In this document: piece after piece, positions 23,489 to 32,116 of the stretch
Position numbering within the stretch: the first letter of the stretch is position 1
How the letters are laid out: each line of letters opens with the position of its first letter
From: JBGAKG01 sp044224495
GTDB taxonomy: Bacteria > Myxococcota_A > Polyangia > Polyangiales > Polyangiaceae
Assembly: GCA_044224495.1 (NCBI GenBank)
Contig: JBGAKG010000027.1
Location: 62,001 to 126,000 of the forward strand
DNA length: 64,000 nt
Direction of reading: 5' to 3'
Program-made: the position numbers and the translations under genes
Notes under the pieces: generated by a model
Told to the model about the DNA's origin: nothing
Databases searched by the model: none
Seen by the model: only the letters and a program-made list of their open reading frames with translations

Positions 23489-26266
23489 ATGCGAACGTCG
23501 TCCAAATTCTTGGTTTTTGGGCTCATTTTGGCCTGTGGGGCGCCGGCGCTGCCGATGGCTCCCCCGCTGGGAGGGGCCATCCCGACCCCCCCGACGAGCC
23601 TAGAAGGTAGCAACGCGAACCATCTCGGTGCTTCCGGCGGGTCAGGGCCTCGTTCCCAACCGACGCTCCTCGCGACCGGCGACTACCTCACGCCCGAGGC
23701 CGCTCCGGGCTCGGTGCTCCTCCCTCTCGCCCCCGGTGATCCGCCGAACGTTCGCGATGCCTTCGCGGTCTCCCTCGCGCTCGATGGGCACGGCGCCCTT
23801 GCCGTCCTGACCAGCGGCTACAACCGCGGCTCCTCCGGCAAGCGGCCCGAGCACGTCTATCTGTTCGACGTGGCCAAGGGCGCCCCCGCCCCCGGCGAGA
23901 TCCTGTCCCTCCCGAACGCCTTCTGGGGCCTCGCCTTCGCCGGCGGGACCCTCCACGTGAGCGGCGGCTCCGACGATGCCGTCGCCGCCTTCCCTCCCGG
24001 CGCCGAGCCCGGCACCCACGCGGCGCCGGTCGTCACGAAGCTCGGGCACAAGACGGGCCTCGGGCTCGGACAGAGCCCCTACGCCGCCGGCCTCGGTGTG
24101 CTCCCGGACGGCACCGTCGCCGTCGCGAACCACGAGAACGACTCGCTCTCCCTCGTCGCGGCCGGCAGGGTCGGCGCCGAGATCGACCTCCGCCCCGCCA
24201 CCGGCATGGGCGGCGACTTCCCCGCCGGGGTCCTGGTCGTGGGCGACCTCGTCTACGTCACCACCCAGCGAACCGGCGAGCTCCTCGAGGTGTCCCCCAA
24301 GGATCGCAAGGTGACCCGCCGCCTCCGCGTCGGCGCCCAGCCGACCAAGCTCGTCGCCACCCACGACGGAGCCACGATCTTCGTCGCCAACGCGGGGAGC
24401 GACACCGTCAGCGTCGTCGACCGCGCGGCGTTCACCGTCACCGAGTCGATCCCGGTCGTCCCCGCCCTCCCCGACCTTCCCGCCGGCGCGACCCGCGGCG
24501 CCAACCCCAACGGGCTCGCGCTCGCCCCCGACGAGCGCACGCTCTGGGTGAGCCTCGGTGGGCTCGACGCGGTCGGCGTCATCGAGCGCGGAGACGCCGG
24601 CGCCCACCTGGTCGGCATGATCCCGACCGGCTTCTACCCGAACGACGTCGCCGTGACCGCCGACTGGGTCTACGTCGCGTACGGCAAGAGCTCGACCGGG
24701 CCGAACCCCGGCGGGCCCCGCGCGTCGAAGCCGCCCGAGTTCGGGCCGACCGGCGGCGACGCGTTCTCCCTCTCGCTCCTTCACGGCGGGCTCCACGCGT
24801 TCCCGCGCCCGAGCGGCGCGGTCCTGGCGGCGCTGTCTCGGCAGGTGCTCGTCAACGCGCGCCTCGCGAGCCCGCCCGCCGTTCCGCCGATCTTCGAGGA
24901 GCTCCGCGGCAAGGTGAAGCACGTCGTCTTCGTCGTCGGCGAGAACCGCACCTACGACCAGGTCCTCGGTGACCAAGCGGGGGCCGACGGTGATCCCTCG
25001 CTCGTCCACTGGGGCGACGCCAACACCCCGAACCAGCACGCGCTCGCGCGAACCTTCGTCACGTTCGACCGCTTCTTCGCCAGCGGCGGCGTCTCCGGCG
25101 ACGGCTGGCAGTGGACGGTCGCGGGCCGCACCACCGACCTCACCGAGAAAGAGGTCCCCCTGATGTACGCGAACCGCGGCGAGCACAGCTACGACTGGGA
25201 GGGCTCGAACCGCGGCATCAACGTCGGTCTCCCCACCGTCGCCGCGCGCCAGGCGTGGAACCCGAAGACACCGAGCGATCCGCGCCTGCTCCCCGGCGTG
25301 AGCGACGTGGCGGCTCCGCATCAAGATGCGCCGTTCCTCTGGGACGTCGCGCGCGCCGCCGGGCTCGGCGTGCGGAACTACGGGTGCTTCGCCGAGGACG
25401 TCCGCTACGGCCTCAAGGAGAAGGACCCCGGGTTCGTCCCGCTGCTCCGGGATCCGGCAAAGACCAAGACGCGGGTCGCGTTCCCGAGCGCGCCGGGGTT
25501 GCTCGAAGCGACCGACCCCTACTTCCGCGGCTTCGACATGCGCTTCCCCGACGCGTGGCGCGTCGACGAGTGGCTCCGCGAGTTCGCGCTCCAGGAGAAG
25601 CAGGGCACGTTCCCCGCGCTCACGCTCGTGCGCCTGCCCCACGATCACTTCGGCAGCTTCAAGAGCGCCGCCGCCGGGCTCGATACGCCCGACACGCAGA
25701 TGGCCGACCACGACTGGGCGCTCGGGCGGCTCGTCGAGCGGCTCGCGAAGAGCCCATTTTGGGACGACACCGTCATCGTCGTCGTCGAGGACGACGCGCA
25801 GGACGGCGCGGACCACGTCGATTCGCATCGGAGTCTTCTCTTTCTGGCCGGGGGTCACGTCGCGCGCGGCGTCGTCAGCCACCAGAGCTATGCGACACCG
25901 AGCGTGCTCCGCACGATCGAGCTGCTCCTCGGGCTCGCGCCGCTGGGCCGCAACGACGCGGTCGCCCCGCCGATCGCGGATGCGTTCTCGGCGACCGCGC
26001 TCCCTGCGGCGTTCAGCGCGCGCGTCCCCGACGTGCTCCGCACGACCAAGCTCGACCTGCCGCCCGCACCCACGGCGACGGCGCTCGTCCGCCCGCGCGG
26101 CGACGCCGCGTTCTGGGAGGCGCGAACGGCGGGGATGGACTTCTCGCGCGAAGATCGAGTGCCGACGGCCGAGCTCAACGAGGCGCTCTGGTGCGGGCTC
26201 GTCGCCCCCGACGGCTGCCGGACGCGAACCGCCGTCGCGGAGCGCGACGAGGACGACGACGACTAA
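23489..26266 (+). CDS. YVTN beta-propeller fused to phosphoesterase, lipoprotein
   Basis: The 925-residue protein has a signal peptide VFGLILAC with the lipobox Cys at ~16. Residues ~60-440 are a YVTN/YncE-type propeller (VLPDGTVAVANHENDSLSLV, TIFVANAGSDTVSVVDR, GLALAPDERTLWVSLGG). Residues ~470-900 are a phosphoesterase (PF04185, acid phosphatase/phospholipase C-like): HVVFVVGENRTYDQVLGD, ASGGVSGDGWQWTV, LTLVRLPHDHFGS, WDDTVIVVVEDDAQDGADHVDSHRS and a Ser/Thr-rich end. The acidic metal ligands E and N of GENRTYD and the DD/DH motifs are present. It is probably a surface-anchored phosphatase or phosphodiesterase; the substrate is unknown. Confidence 0.9.
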   Translation: MRTSSKFLVFGLILACGAPALPMAPPLGGAIPTPPTSLEGSNANHLGASGGSGPRSQPTLLATGDYLTPEAAPGSVLLPLAPGDPPNVRDAFAVSLALDGHGALAVLTSGYNRGSSGKRPEHVYLFDVAKGAPAPGEILSLPNAFWGLAFAGGTLHVSGGSDDAVAAFPPGAEPGTHAAPVVTKLGHKTGLGLGQSPYAAGLGVLPDGTVAVANHENDSLSLVAAGRVGAEIDLRPATGMGGDFPAGVLVVGDLVYVTTQRTGELLEVSPKDRKVTRRLRVGAQPTKLVATHDGATIFVANAGSDTVSVVDRAAFTVTESIPVVPALPDLPAGATRGANPNGLALAPDERTLWVSLGGLDAVGVIERGDAGAHLVGMIPTGFYPNDVAVTADWVYVAYGKSSTGPNPGGPRASKPPEFGPTGGDAFSLSLLHGGLHAFPRPSGAVLAALSRQVLVNARLASPPAVPPIFEELRGKVKHVVFVVGENRTYDQVLGDQAGADGDPSLVHWGDANTPNQHALARTFVTFDRFFASGGVSGDGWQWTVAGRTTDLTEKEVPLMYANRGEHSYDWEGSNRGINVGLPTVAARQAWNPKTPSDPRLLPGVSDVAAPHQDAPFLWDVARAAGLGVRNYGCFAEDVRYGLKEKDPGFVPLLRDPAKTKTRVAFPSAPGLLEATDPYFRGFDMRFPDAWRVDEWLREFALQEKQGTFPALTLVRLPHDHFGSFKSAAAGLDTPDTQMADHDWALGRLVERLAKSPFWDDTVIVVVEDDAQDGADHVDSHRSLLFLAGGHVARGVVSHQSYATPSVLRTIELLLGLAPLGRNDAVAPPIADAFSATALPAAFSARVPDVLRTTKLDLPPAPTATALVRPRGDAAFWEARTAGMDFSREDRVPTAELNEALWCGLVAPDGCRTRTAVAERDEDDDD

Positions 26267-26298
26267 GGTTAGTGCCCGAATCGCTCAGGCCCTTCTTC

Positions 26299-26328
26299 GT
26301 GCCCGTGCCCGTGCCCGTGCCCGTGCCC
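26299..26328 (+). repeat. five tandem GTGCCC hexamers
   Basis: Five exact head-to-tail GTGCCC units lie just past the stop of the phosphoesterase gene, in the 204-bp gap between two convergent genes. They pair with the inverted copy at 26432-26450. Confidence 0.85.
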
Positions 26329-26450
26329 GAACGACGACGCTGGCAGCTCGGTTCCGTGGAGCAGAGGAACCTCCAATCGGCCAGCCGCACCCAAAGCTTC
26401 ATTCTCGCTCGCTCGCTCGCTCGCCCGCGCTCGGGCATGGGCACGGGCAC
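26299..26450. terminator. large imperfect inverted repeat between convergent genes
   Basis: The GTGCCC array (26299-26328) is complementary over 19 bp with one mismatch to CGGGCATGGGCACGGGCAC at 26432-26450, and the register can slide by six bases. Five CTCG units (26404-26423) lie just inside the right arm. Transcripts from either side would fold into a long GC hairpin, so it could end transcription in both directions. There is no U-tract. Confidence 0.45.
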
Positions 26451-26470
26451 GTGAAGATTCGAGATTGGGT

Positions 26471-27538
26471 CTAGCGCCGCGGGAACAGGAGCTGCAGCGG
26501 CAGCGCGATGCGCGACGCCCACGACGCCGCGTCGTGCGAGTGCCCCGGGAACACGAGCCGGTGCAGATCCACACCGGCCGCGTACTCGTAGCCCTTGAGC
26601 GCGTGGAACATGGACCGCGTGTCGTGGAAGCCGTCGCGCACGTTCACGTCGCGCTCGTCCGCGCGGATCGAGGCGCCCGAGTCGACGTAGAGCGAAGGGC
26701 GCGGATTCGGCACCGGACCGCGCTCCGCCGCCCGCACCGCCCAACGATGCGCCCACCAGAACGAGCTCGAGAGGCACGCGGCCTTGCCGAACACCTCCGG
26801 CTTCGACCAGGCGGCGAAGAACGCGAAGAGCCCGCCCATCGACGAGCCGAGGATGCCCGTGTTCGCCCGATCGGGGAGGACCCGGTACTTCGCGTTCACG
26901 TGCGGGCGGAGCACGTCGACGATGTCGGCGAGGAGCTTCGGCCCTTCGCCGCCGCCGTGCTTCGGATCCGGCACCGGGCTCAGCCGCTCGATCCGGCGCT
27001 CGGACGTGTGGATGCCGACGACGATCAGCTCCTCGAGCGCGTCGAGATCGTCGAGCCGATCGATCGTCGCATCCAGGTTCCAGACGCCGAACGGATCGGT
27101 CGACGTCGTCCAGAGCGACTGACCGTCGAGGACGTAGAGCACCGGGTAGTGCTTGCGCTCCTGCTCTTCGTACGTCTGCGGGAGGAGCACGTCGAACGTG
27201 AGGGGACCGTGGGGCGTCGTGATCGTCTCGGTCGGCGCGAGGAACGTGCGCTCGCGATCGAACGCGGGCTCGAGCACCAGCCGATCGCCCGCTTGGACCA
27301 CGTAGTTGCGACCCTTCGCCCAGTCGGTCTCGTCGCGAACGACCTTGAGCTCGAGCTGCTCGCCCGGCGGGACGTCGACGTGGAACGTGTGGCGATCCTC
27401 GTGGACCTTCGACGGGTACTTCGTCTCGTCCCACGAGAGGGGCGCGTGGCTCCCGCGGAGCCCGATCCGCCAGCGCTCGGCGGGGTAGATCACCTCGACG
27501 ATGGTGGGTTTCGGGGACGGGACGATGCTCACTCGCAT
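26471..27538 (-). CDS. putative esterase (esterase D / Fes-like)
   Basis: The 355-residue protein has an N-terminal ~110 residues that resemble a starch-binding/early-set beta sandwich (YPAERWRIGLRGSHAPLSW, FHVDVPPGEQLELKVV). The alpha/beta-hydrolase part has LPQTYEEQERKHYPVLYVLDGQSLW, IVVGIHTSE, the nucleophile elbow GSSMGG (Ser near 230) in an ILGSSMGGLFAFF context, and a His region FPGHSHDAASW near the end. No signal peptide is seen, so it may act in the cytoplasm, as siderophore esterases of this family do. ATG 27538 follows GAGGAACG; a longer frame to 27598 exists. It is divergent from the PaaK-like gene. Confidence 0.85.
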   Translation of the reverse strand: MRVSIVPSPKPTIVEVIYPAERWRIGLRGSHAPLSWDETKYPSKVHEDRHTFHVDVPPGEQLELKVVRDETDWAKGRNYVVQAGDRLVLEPAFDRERTFLAPTETITTPHGPLTFDVLLPQTYEEQERKHYPVLYVLDGQSLWTTSTDPFGVWNLDATIDRLDDLDALEELIVVGIHTSERRIERLSPVPDPKHGGGEGPKLLADIVDVLRPHVNAKYRVLPDRANTGILGSSMGGLFAFFAAWSKPEVFGKAACLSSSFWWAHRWAVRAAERGPVPNPRPSLYVDSGASIRADERDVNVRDGFHDTRSMFHALKGYEYAAGVDLHRLVFPGHSHDAASWASRIALPLQLLFPRR

Positions 27539-27615
27539 GTTCAAAGCTTCGTTCCTCTCGGGTTCGACGGGACGTCCAGGACCAGGACCGGAGCGCATGC
27601 TACCTTTTCGCGCCC

Positions 27616-28923
27616 ATGGAAGCGCAGCCGGTCAGCCACCCGCCCTTCGCGCTGGGAGCGATCCGCCGATCGCTCGGTGCGATCCCCTTCTACCAGAAGC
27701 ACCGCGCCGCCGAAGGGCGCGCCTCGCTCGGCGAGCTCCTCGCCGAGCTCCCCCTCCTCTTCAAGAAGGACGTGCGCTCGGCGCTCCCGAAGGCGTGGGT
27801 TCCCGCCGGGCGCGACCCGCGCGCCGAGCTCGCTTCGGGCGACCTCGAGATGGTCGAGACCAGCGGGAGCACCGAAGAGCGGCTCCGCATCCTCTGGGAC
27901 AAGGGCTGGTGGCTGAACCAGGAAGAGCGCGCGATGCGCACGAACCCGGTCATCGCGCGCTGCCTCGATGCCCCGGGCTACCGCGAGGCCATCCTGACCA
28001 CGCCCGTGTGCGGTGGCGGCGTGTGCCACACCGGCGACCTCTCGTACGAGGAGCGCTGCGACGAGCATCGCGTGTTCCTCAACATGAAGCCGGACCCCAC
28101 CTTCTGGCGCGCGCCCGACATGGACCGGATGGTCGACGAGATCGCGCGCCACCGCACGGTCGGGCTCGAGGCCGATCCGGCGTACCTCGCCGCGCTCGCG
28201 CGCCACGCCGCCGAGCGCGGCCGCACGATCGACGTCGCCGGCTTCACCCAGCTCACGTACGCGTTCACGACGCGCGCGCACCTTCGTTCGATCCGGCTCG
28301 CGTACCAGGGCCCGATCTTCCAGCTCTACGGCGCGAGCGAGGTGGGCGTCCTCTTCATGGAGGGCGACGACGGCTTCCTCCACCACTCGCCGTTCACGAC
28401 CCACGTCGAGCTCCTGCGCGCCAAGGTGGCGACGCCGGGTGCGAGCGACGTCGCGCTCGTCGTCGTGAGCACGCTCGATCGCGTGGCGCAGCCGCTCCTC
28501 CGCTTCGTCGTCGGTGATCTCGTTCAGATCGCGCCCGAGGCGCCCCGCCGCTTCACTTCGGTCCCGGCGCTCCGCAGCATCGAAGGGCGCGTCCAGGACG
28601 CGGTCGTCCGGCCCGACGGCGCGCTCGTCACGACCGGTGCGATCGACCGCGCGATGGACGCGCTCACCGACCGCGTGCAGGACTACCAGGTGACCCAGGA
28701 CTCGCCGGGGACGGTCACGGTCGACGTGGTCGCTCGGAGCGGCGCCACCGGCGCCGAGACCGCCGCCCGCGACGCGCTGGCCCAGCTCTTCGAGGGGCTC
28801 GTCGTCACGGCGCGCAAGTCGGCCGCGATCCAGGCCGAGGCGAGCGGCAAGTTCCGCATCGTCCGGCGCACGTTCCCGATCGACGTGGCGAAGTCGTTCG
28901 AAGCGCGCGCGACCGACGGATGA
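27616..28923 (+). CDS. PaaK-like adenylate-forming enzyme (F390 synthetase-related)
   Basis: The 435-residue protein is of the ANL superfamily, phenylacetate-CoA ligase/CapK branch. The P-loop-like motif ETSGSTEERLRILWD is near residue 79, LYGASEVG near 237 is the adenylate-binding motif, and RFVVGDLVQI near 297 contains the hinge Asp. The C-terminal part has VQDYQVTQ and GKFRIVRRTFP, the latter carrying the terminal Lys used in the first half-reaction. It activates a carboxylic acid as an acyl-adenylate; substrate unknown. Its stop overlaps the start of a SufS-like gene (ATGA), indicating a functional pair. Confidence 0.82.
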   Translation: MEAQPVSHPPFALGAIRRSLGAIPFYQKHRAAEGRASLGELLAELPLLFKKDVRSALPKAWVPAGRDPRAELASGDLEMVETSGSTEERLRILWDKGWWLNQEERAMRTNPVIARCLDAPGYREAILTTPVCGGGVCHTGDLSYEERCDEHRVFLNMKPDPTFWRAPDMDRMVDEIARHRTVGLEADPAYLAALARHAAERGRTIDVAGFTQLTYAFTTRAHLRSIRLAYQGPIFQLYGASEVGVLFMEGDDGFLHHSPFTTHVELLRAKVATPGASDVALVVVSTLDRVAQPLLRFVVGDLVQIAPEAPRRFTSVPALRSIEGRVQDAVVRPDGALVTTGAIDRAMDALTDRVQDYQVTQDSPGTVTVDVVARSGATGAETAARDALAQLFEGLVVTARKSAAIQAEASGKFRIVRRTFPIDVAKSFEARATDG

Positions 28924-30119
28924 CGCTCGCCGGCCAGGTACGCAAGGACTTCCCGCTCCTCGCCCGCGAGTACGAGGGGCGCCCGCTCGTGTTCCTCGAC
29001 AGCGCGTCGACGACGCCGAAGCCGCGCGTCGTCATCGATGCGGTGCGCGACTACTACGAGCACAAGACCGCCAACGTGCACCGCGGGGTGCACTTGCTCG
29101 GCGAGGAAGCCACGGACGCGTACGAAGCCGCCCGGATCGAGGTCGCGTCGCTCGTCGGTGGGCGGCCCCCCGAGATCGTCTTCGTCCGCGGCACGACCGA
29201 GGCGATCAACTTGGTCGCCCACGGGCTCCGCCTGAAGGAGGACGACGAGATCGTCTTCGCGGCGAGCGAGCACCACGCGAACTACCTCCCCTGGAGGGTG
29301 CACGGGAAGCCGAACGTCGTCCCGATCGATGGGGAAGGCATCCCATTTTGGTACAAGGTACCCGAGATGCTCGGGCCGAAGACGCGCCTCCTCGCGATCG
29401 GCCACGTCTCGAACGTCACGGGCGCGATCGCGCCGGTGGACTTCCTCGTGACCGAGGCGAAGAAGCGCGGCATCCCAGTCCTGCTCGACGCGGCGCAGTC
29501 GCTCAGCCACCTCCCGCTCGACGTCGGAGCGCTCGGCGTCGATTTCGTGGCGGCCAGCGCGCACAAGGCCTTCGGGCCGAGCGGCGTCGGGTTCCTCTGG
29601 GGCAAGAGCGATCGCCTCGCCGAGCTCGCGCTCTACCAGGTCGGCGGCGGCATGGTCGCGATGAACGAGGACGACGCGATGATCCCGCGCGACGTCCCGT
29701 TCCGGTTCGAGGCGGGGACCCCCGCGATCGAGGCCGCGATCGGCTTCGGCGCGGCGGTGAAGTGGCTCCGCGCGGTGGGGCTCGACGCGGTGCGCGCGCA
29801 CGACCTCGCGATCCTGGAGTCGCTCCTGGCCGGGCTGGACGCAATCCCAGAGGTCCGCGTGCTCGGGCGCAAGCTCCGCCACGACGAGCGCATCGCGCTC
29901 GCGACGTTCGTCGTCGACGCTCCGGCGATGACGCAGGAGAACGTGGCCCGCGCGTTGTCCGACACGTTCGGCGTCTGCGTCTCGGGCGGGTTCCACTGCG
30001 CCCACGTGCTCCACGCGCGCGCGAAGCTGGACGGAACGGTCCGCGCCAGCCCGCACGTCTTCAACGACGCCTCGGACCTCGAGCGGCTGTTCGAGGGCCT
30101 TCGCGAGATCGTCGGTTGA
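28920..30119 (+). CDS. SufS-like cysteine desulfurase / class V aminotransferase
   Basis: The 399-residue PLP enzyme follows the SufS pattern: FPLLAREYEGRPLVFLDSASTTPKP, YYEHKTANVHRGVH, VFVRGTTEAINLVAHG, HHANYLPW, VLLDAAQSLSHLPLD with D190 and Q193 as PLP contacts, and SAHKAFGPSG with the Schiff-base K216. A Cys at 360 (SGGFHCAHV) sits where SufS has its persulfide Cys, but the context differs from the usual GHHCAQP. It may be a true desulfurase donating sulfur, or a Cys/selenocysteine lyase. No SufE, IscU or SufBCD is near. Translational coupling to the PaaK-like gene suggests sulfur transfer or an amine product used with an acyl-adenylate. Confidence 0.85.
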   Translation: MTLAGQVRKDFPLLAREYEGRPLVFLDSASTTPKPRVVIDAVRDYYEHKTANVHRGVHLLGEEATDAYEAARIEVASLVGGRPPEIVFVRGTTEAINLVAHGLRLKEDDEIVFAASEHHANYLPWRVHGKPNVVPIDGEGIPFWYKVPEMLGPKTRLLAIGHVSNVTGAIAPVDFLVTEAKKRGIPVLLDAAQSLSHLPLDVGALGVDFVAASAHKAFGPSGVGFLWGKSDRLAELALYQVGGGMVAMNEDDAMIPRDVPFRFEAGTPAIEAAIGFGAAVKWLRAVGLDAVRAHDLAILESLLAGLDAIPEVRVLGRKLRHDERIALATFVVDAPAMTQENVARALSDTFGVCVSGGFHCAHVLHARAKLDGTVRASPHVFNDASDLERLFEGLREIVG

Positions 30120-30180
30120 GACGCTCAGGCGGTCCCTAAAGTCGGCGCCGCTCGGGCCGTACCCATCGTCGAGGGACGCC

Positions 30181-30393
30181 ATGAAGCCGCTCACGCGCAT
30201 CGACCCGCACACCCAGTGGATCCACGCCGACGACCTCCCCACGATCGTGCCGCACGCCCCGCTGCGCTTCGATCTCGACGCGGGGCTGAGCTCCGCGGAC
30301 GACCAGAGCTTCGATCGCAACGGCTACGGTGAAGAGTTCGACGTCTTCGCCGCGACCATGAGCGAGGCGCCGCCTCCCCTCGTGCGCGGCTGA
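30181..30393 (+). CDS. small hypothetical protein
   Basis: The 70-residue acidic protein starts at ATG after GAGGGACGCC, a good ribosome site. Composition is ordinary, with Trp, His and Asp (HTQWIHADDLPTIVPHAPLRFDLD) and no Arg-rich bias, unlike out-of-frame readings in this DNA. The last 70 bp overlap the 3' end of the convergent YcaQ-like gene. No family is recognised; the evidence is composition and ribosome site only. Confidence 0.45.
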   Translation: MKPLTRIDPHTQWIHADDLPTIVPHAPLRFDLDAGLSSADDQSFDRNGYGEEFDVFAATMSEAPPPLVRG

Positions 30394-31478
30394 GCCGAAG
30401 GCAGCTCGAGGAACTTCGCGAGTCGCGCGAGCTCCTCGTCGCGCCCTCGCCGGAAGGCGAGCCCACGCGGCGCCGTTCCCTTCACGAAGCCCAGCTCGAC
30501 CGTGAGCGAGCCGGCCGCGACCGACGCGTTCGCCCACCCGATCGCGTCGGCACCGAAGAGCAGCGGCAGCGCGTAGTAGCCACGGAGCCGCTTCTTCGCC
30601 GGCACGTAAGCCTCGAAGCGATAGGGCCAGCCCCAGAGGAGCTCGAACCGCCGGCGATCCCACACGATCGGATCGAACGGCGCGAGGAAGCGCACGCCCT
30701 CCACCTCGACCGCGTCGCGCGGGGACTCTCCCGCGGGCCAGAGCCACTCGACGCCGTCCACCGTCGCCCGCGCCAGCGTCTTGCGCGCCCGCGCGAGCGC
30801 AGGTCGCAGCTCGCGGACGAGGTGCGGCGCCGCGTAGCGGAGCCGCCCGACCAACGCGCCGAAGGACGGCGCGGGGACCGGCGCGTACTTGTGGACCAGG
30901 AGCGCGACGAGCGCATCCGTCACGGCCGCGCGCGGCGCCGAAGCTCCTTCGTGAACGGCCGGCGCGTAGATGCGGATCCCGCCTTCGCGCCGCGCGACGC
31001 GCACCATGCCCCGGTAGTGCATCCGCTCGAGCAGGTGCGTCGACGCGCTCGAGGTCCCTCCCCAGTAGTTCGTGATCGTGCCGTGCTCGAAGTGCGCGTC
31101 GACGTCGCGCGGGTGCACCTCGCCGCGCTCGCGGACGAACTCGAGGATCGCCGCGGCGCGCTTCGTCATCGTTCGGTCCCACGCCCGCCGCGGAGAACGC
31201 GGGTGCAGGAGCGAGACGTGCTCGCGCGGCAGGAACCCGTAGTTGATGAAGTGCTCTTCCTCGACGTCGAGCTCCGGGTAGCGCGCCTCGAGCATGCCGG
31301 CGACGTAGCCGGGGACGCGGTGGCGAAGCGTCAGGTCCTGCGCGCGCGCCGGGGCGCGAATCGGGTCGGCTTGGACGAACCCGAGCTGCTGGATCGCCGT
31401 ACCGAGCGGAGCCGTGACGAGCGAGCGCGCGACGGCGTAGCGGCGGAGGGTCGCGAGATCGATCGGTCGAGCCGGCAT
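30324..31478 (-). CDS. winged-helix YcaQ/AlkX-like DNA glycosylase-family protein
   Basis: The 384-residue protein is of the DUF1006 (HTH_42, PF06224) family. The N-terminal block LATLRRYAVARSL and LGFVQADPIRAPARAQDLTL carries the Q-x-D motif (QAD) of the YcaQ/AlkX sub-group, rather than the QxQ of AlkZ. Later blocks are AWDRTMTKRAAAILEFVRERG (winged helix), HYRGMVRVARREGG, FLAPFDPIVWDRRR and FEAYVPAKKRLRGYYALPLLF. YcaQ-type enzymes excise bulky or crosslinked purines from DNA. The C-terminal ~25 residues are low-complexity and overlap the small plus-strand gene. Confidence 0.88.
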   Translation of the reverse strand: MPARPIDLATLRRYAVARSLVTAPLGTAIQQLGFVQADPIRAPARAQDLTLRHRVPGYVAGMLEARYPELDVEEEHFINYGFLPREHVSLLHPRSPRRAWDRTMTKRAAAILEFVRERGEVHPRDVDAHFEHGTITNYWGGTSSASTHLLERMHYRGMVRVARREGGIRIYAPAVHEGASAPRAAVTDALVALLVHKYAPVPAPSFGALVGRLRYAAPHLVRELRPALARARKTLARATVDGVEWLWPAGESPRDAVEVEGVRFLAPFDPIVWDRRRFELLWGWPYRFEAYVPAKKRLRGYYALPLLFGADAIGWANASVAAGSLTVELGFVKGTAPRGLAFRRGRDEELARLAKFLELPSAQPRTRGGGASLMVAAKTSNSSP

Positions 31479-31530
31479 CGACCAGCAGGTTAGTCGAGAT
31501 CCATCCGCGCGCTCGCCCGTCGAAGGAGCC

Positions 31531-32109
31531 ATGAGCCTCTCGTCACCGCTCCGCGGCCCTCTCGTCTTCGCCCTCGGGGCCGCGCTGGGTTGCGCGTTCA
31601 CCCTCTTCGTCACCGGCAACGGTCCGCGGGACGCGAACGCGGCAGTCACGGCGCCCGCGCTGGAAGCTCCGCGCGAGCCCGTCGGAGCCGCTGCCCCGAT
31701 CGGGAACGGCGGTGGCCTCCCGCACGCCGTCGGCACGGTCGTCGTCGACGAGGGCGGGTCCACCTACACGTGCACCAACGCCAAGGTCGAGGTCCTCGAC
31801 CCGAGCTCTTCGAGCCCACGCCTCGTGCTCGACGCGGACTGTCCGAACGGAAAGCGGCTCAACGTGGTGGCGCGTCCCCATCGGCTCCCGGGGAACGCAC
31901 CGGTTCAAGTGGTGCGCTTCGCGGACATCGGCTCGGGCGAGGAGTGGGCGGGAAGCGACGCGCGGTTGGACATCGGCAAGCTGGGCGACGTCGGCAACGA
32001 AGTCTCCGGCCAGCTCGACGTCACCATGGCGCCGCGCCTGAACGAAGATCCGGTTCATGTGGTCGCGTACTTCCGCGCGACGCGGAGCCCGGATCGATCG
32101 TCGCCCTGA
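31531..32109 (+). CDS. hypothetical exported protein
   Basis: The 192-residue protein has a single hydrophobic N-terminal segment (PLVFALGAALGCAFTLFVTG) acting as signal or anchor, then an Ala/Pro linker to ~residue 65. The remaining ~125 residues look like a small beta domain (TVVVDEGGSTYTCTNAKVEVLD, LVLDADCPNGKRLNVVA, VDVTMAPRLNEDPVHVVAYF) with two Cys that may form a disulphide. GAAGGAG just before the ATG is a strong ribosome site. No family recognised. It is divergent from the YcaQ-like gene across 52 bp. Confidence 0.65.
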   Translation: MSLSSPLRGPLVFALGAALGCAFTLFVTGNGPRDANAAVTAPALEAPREPVGAAAPIGNGGGLPHAVGTVVVDEGGSTYTCTNAKVEVLDPSSSSPRLVLDADCPNGKRLNVVARPHRLPGNAPVQVVRFADIGSGEEWAGSDARLDIGKLGDVGNEVSGQLDVTMAPRLNEDPVHVVAYFRATRSPDRSSP

Positions 32110-32116
32110 AGCCGCT

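Noticed and set aside
26299..26450. Possible CRISPR array from the GTGCCC and CTCG units
   Set aside because: Units are 4-6 bp, contiguous and without spacers.
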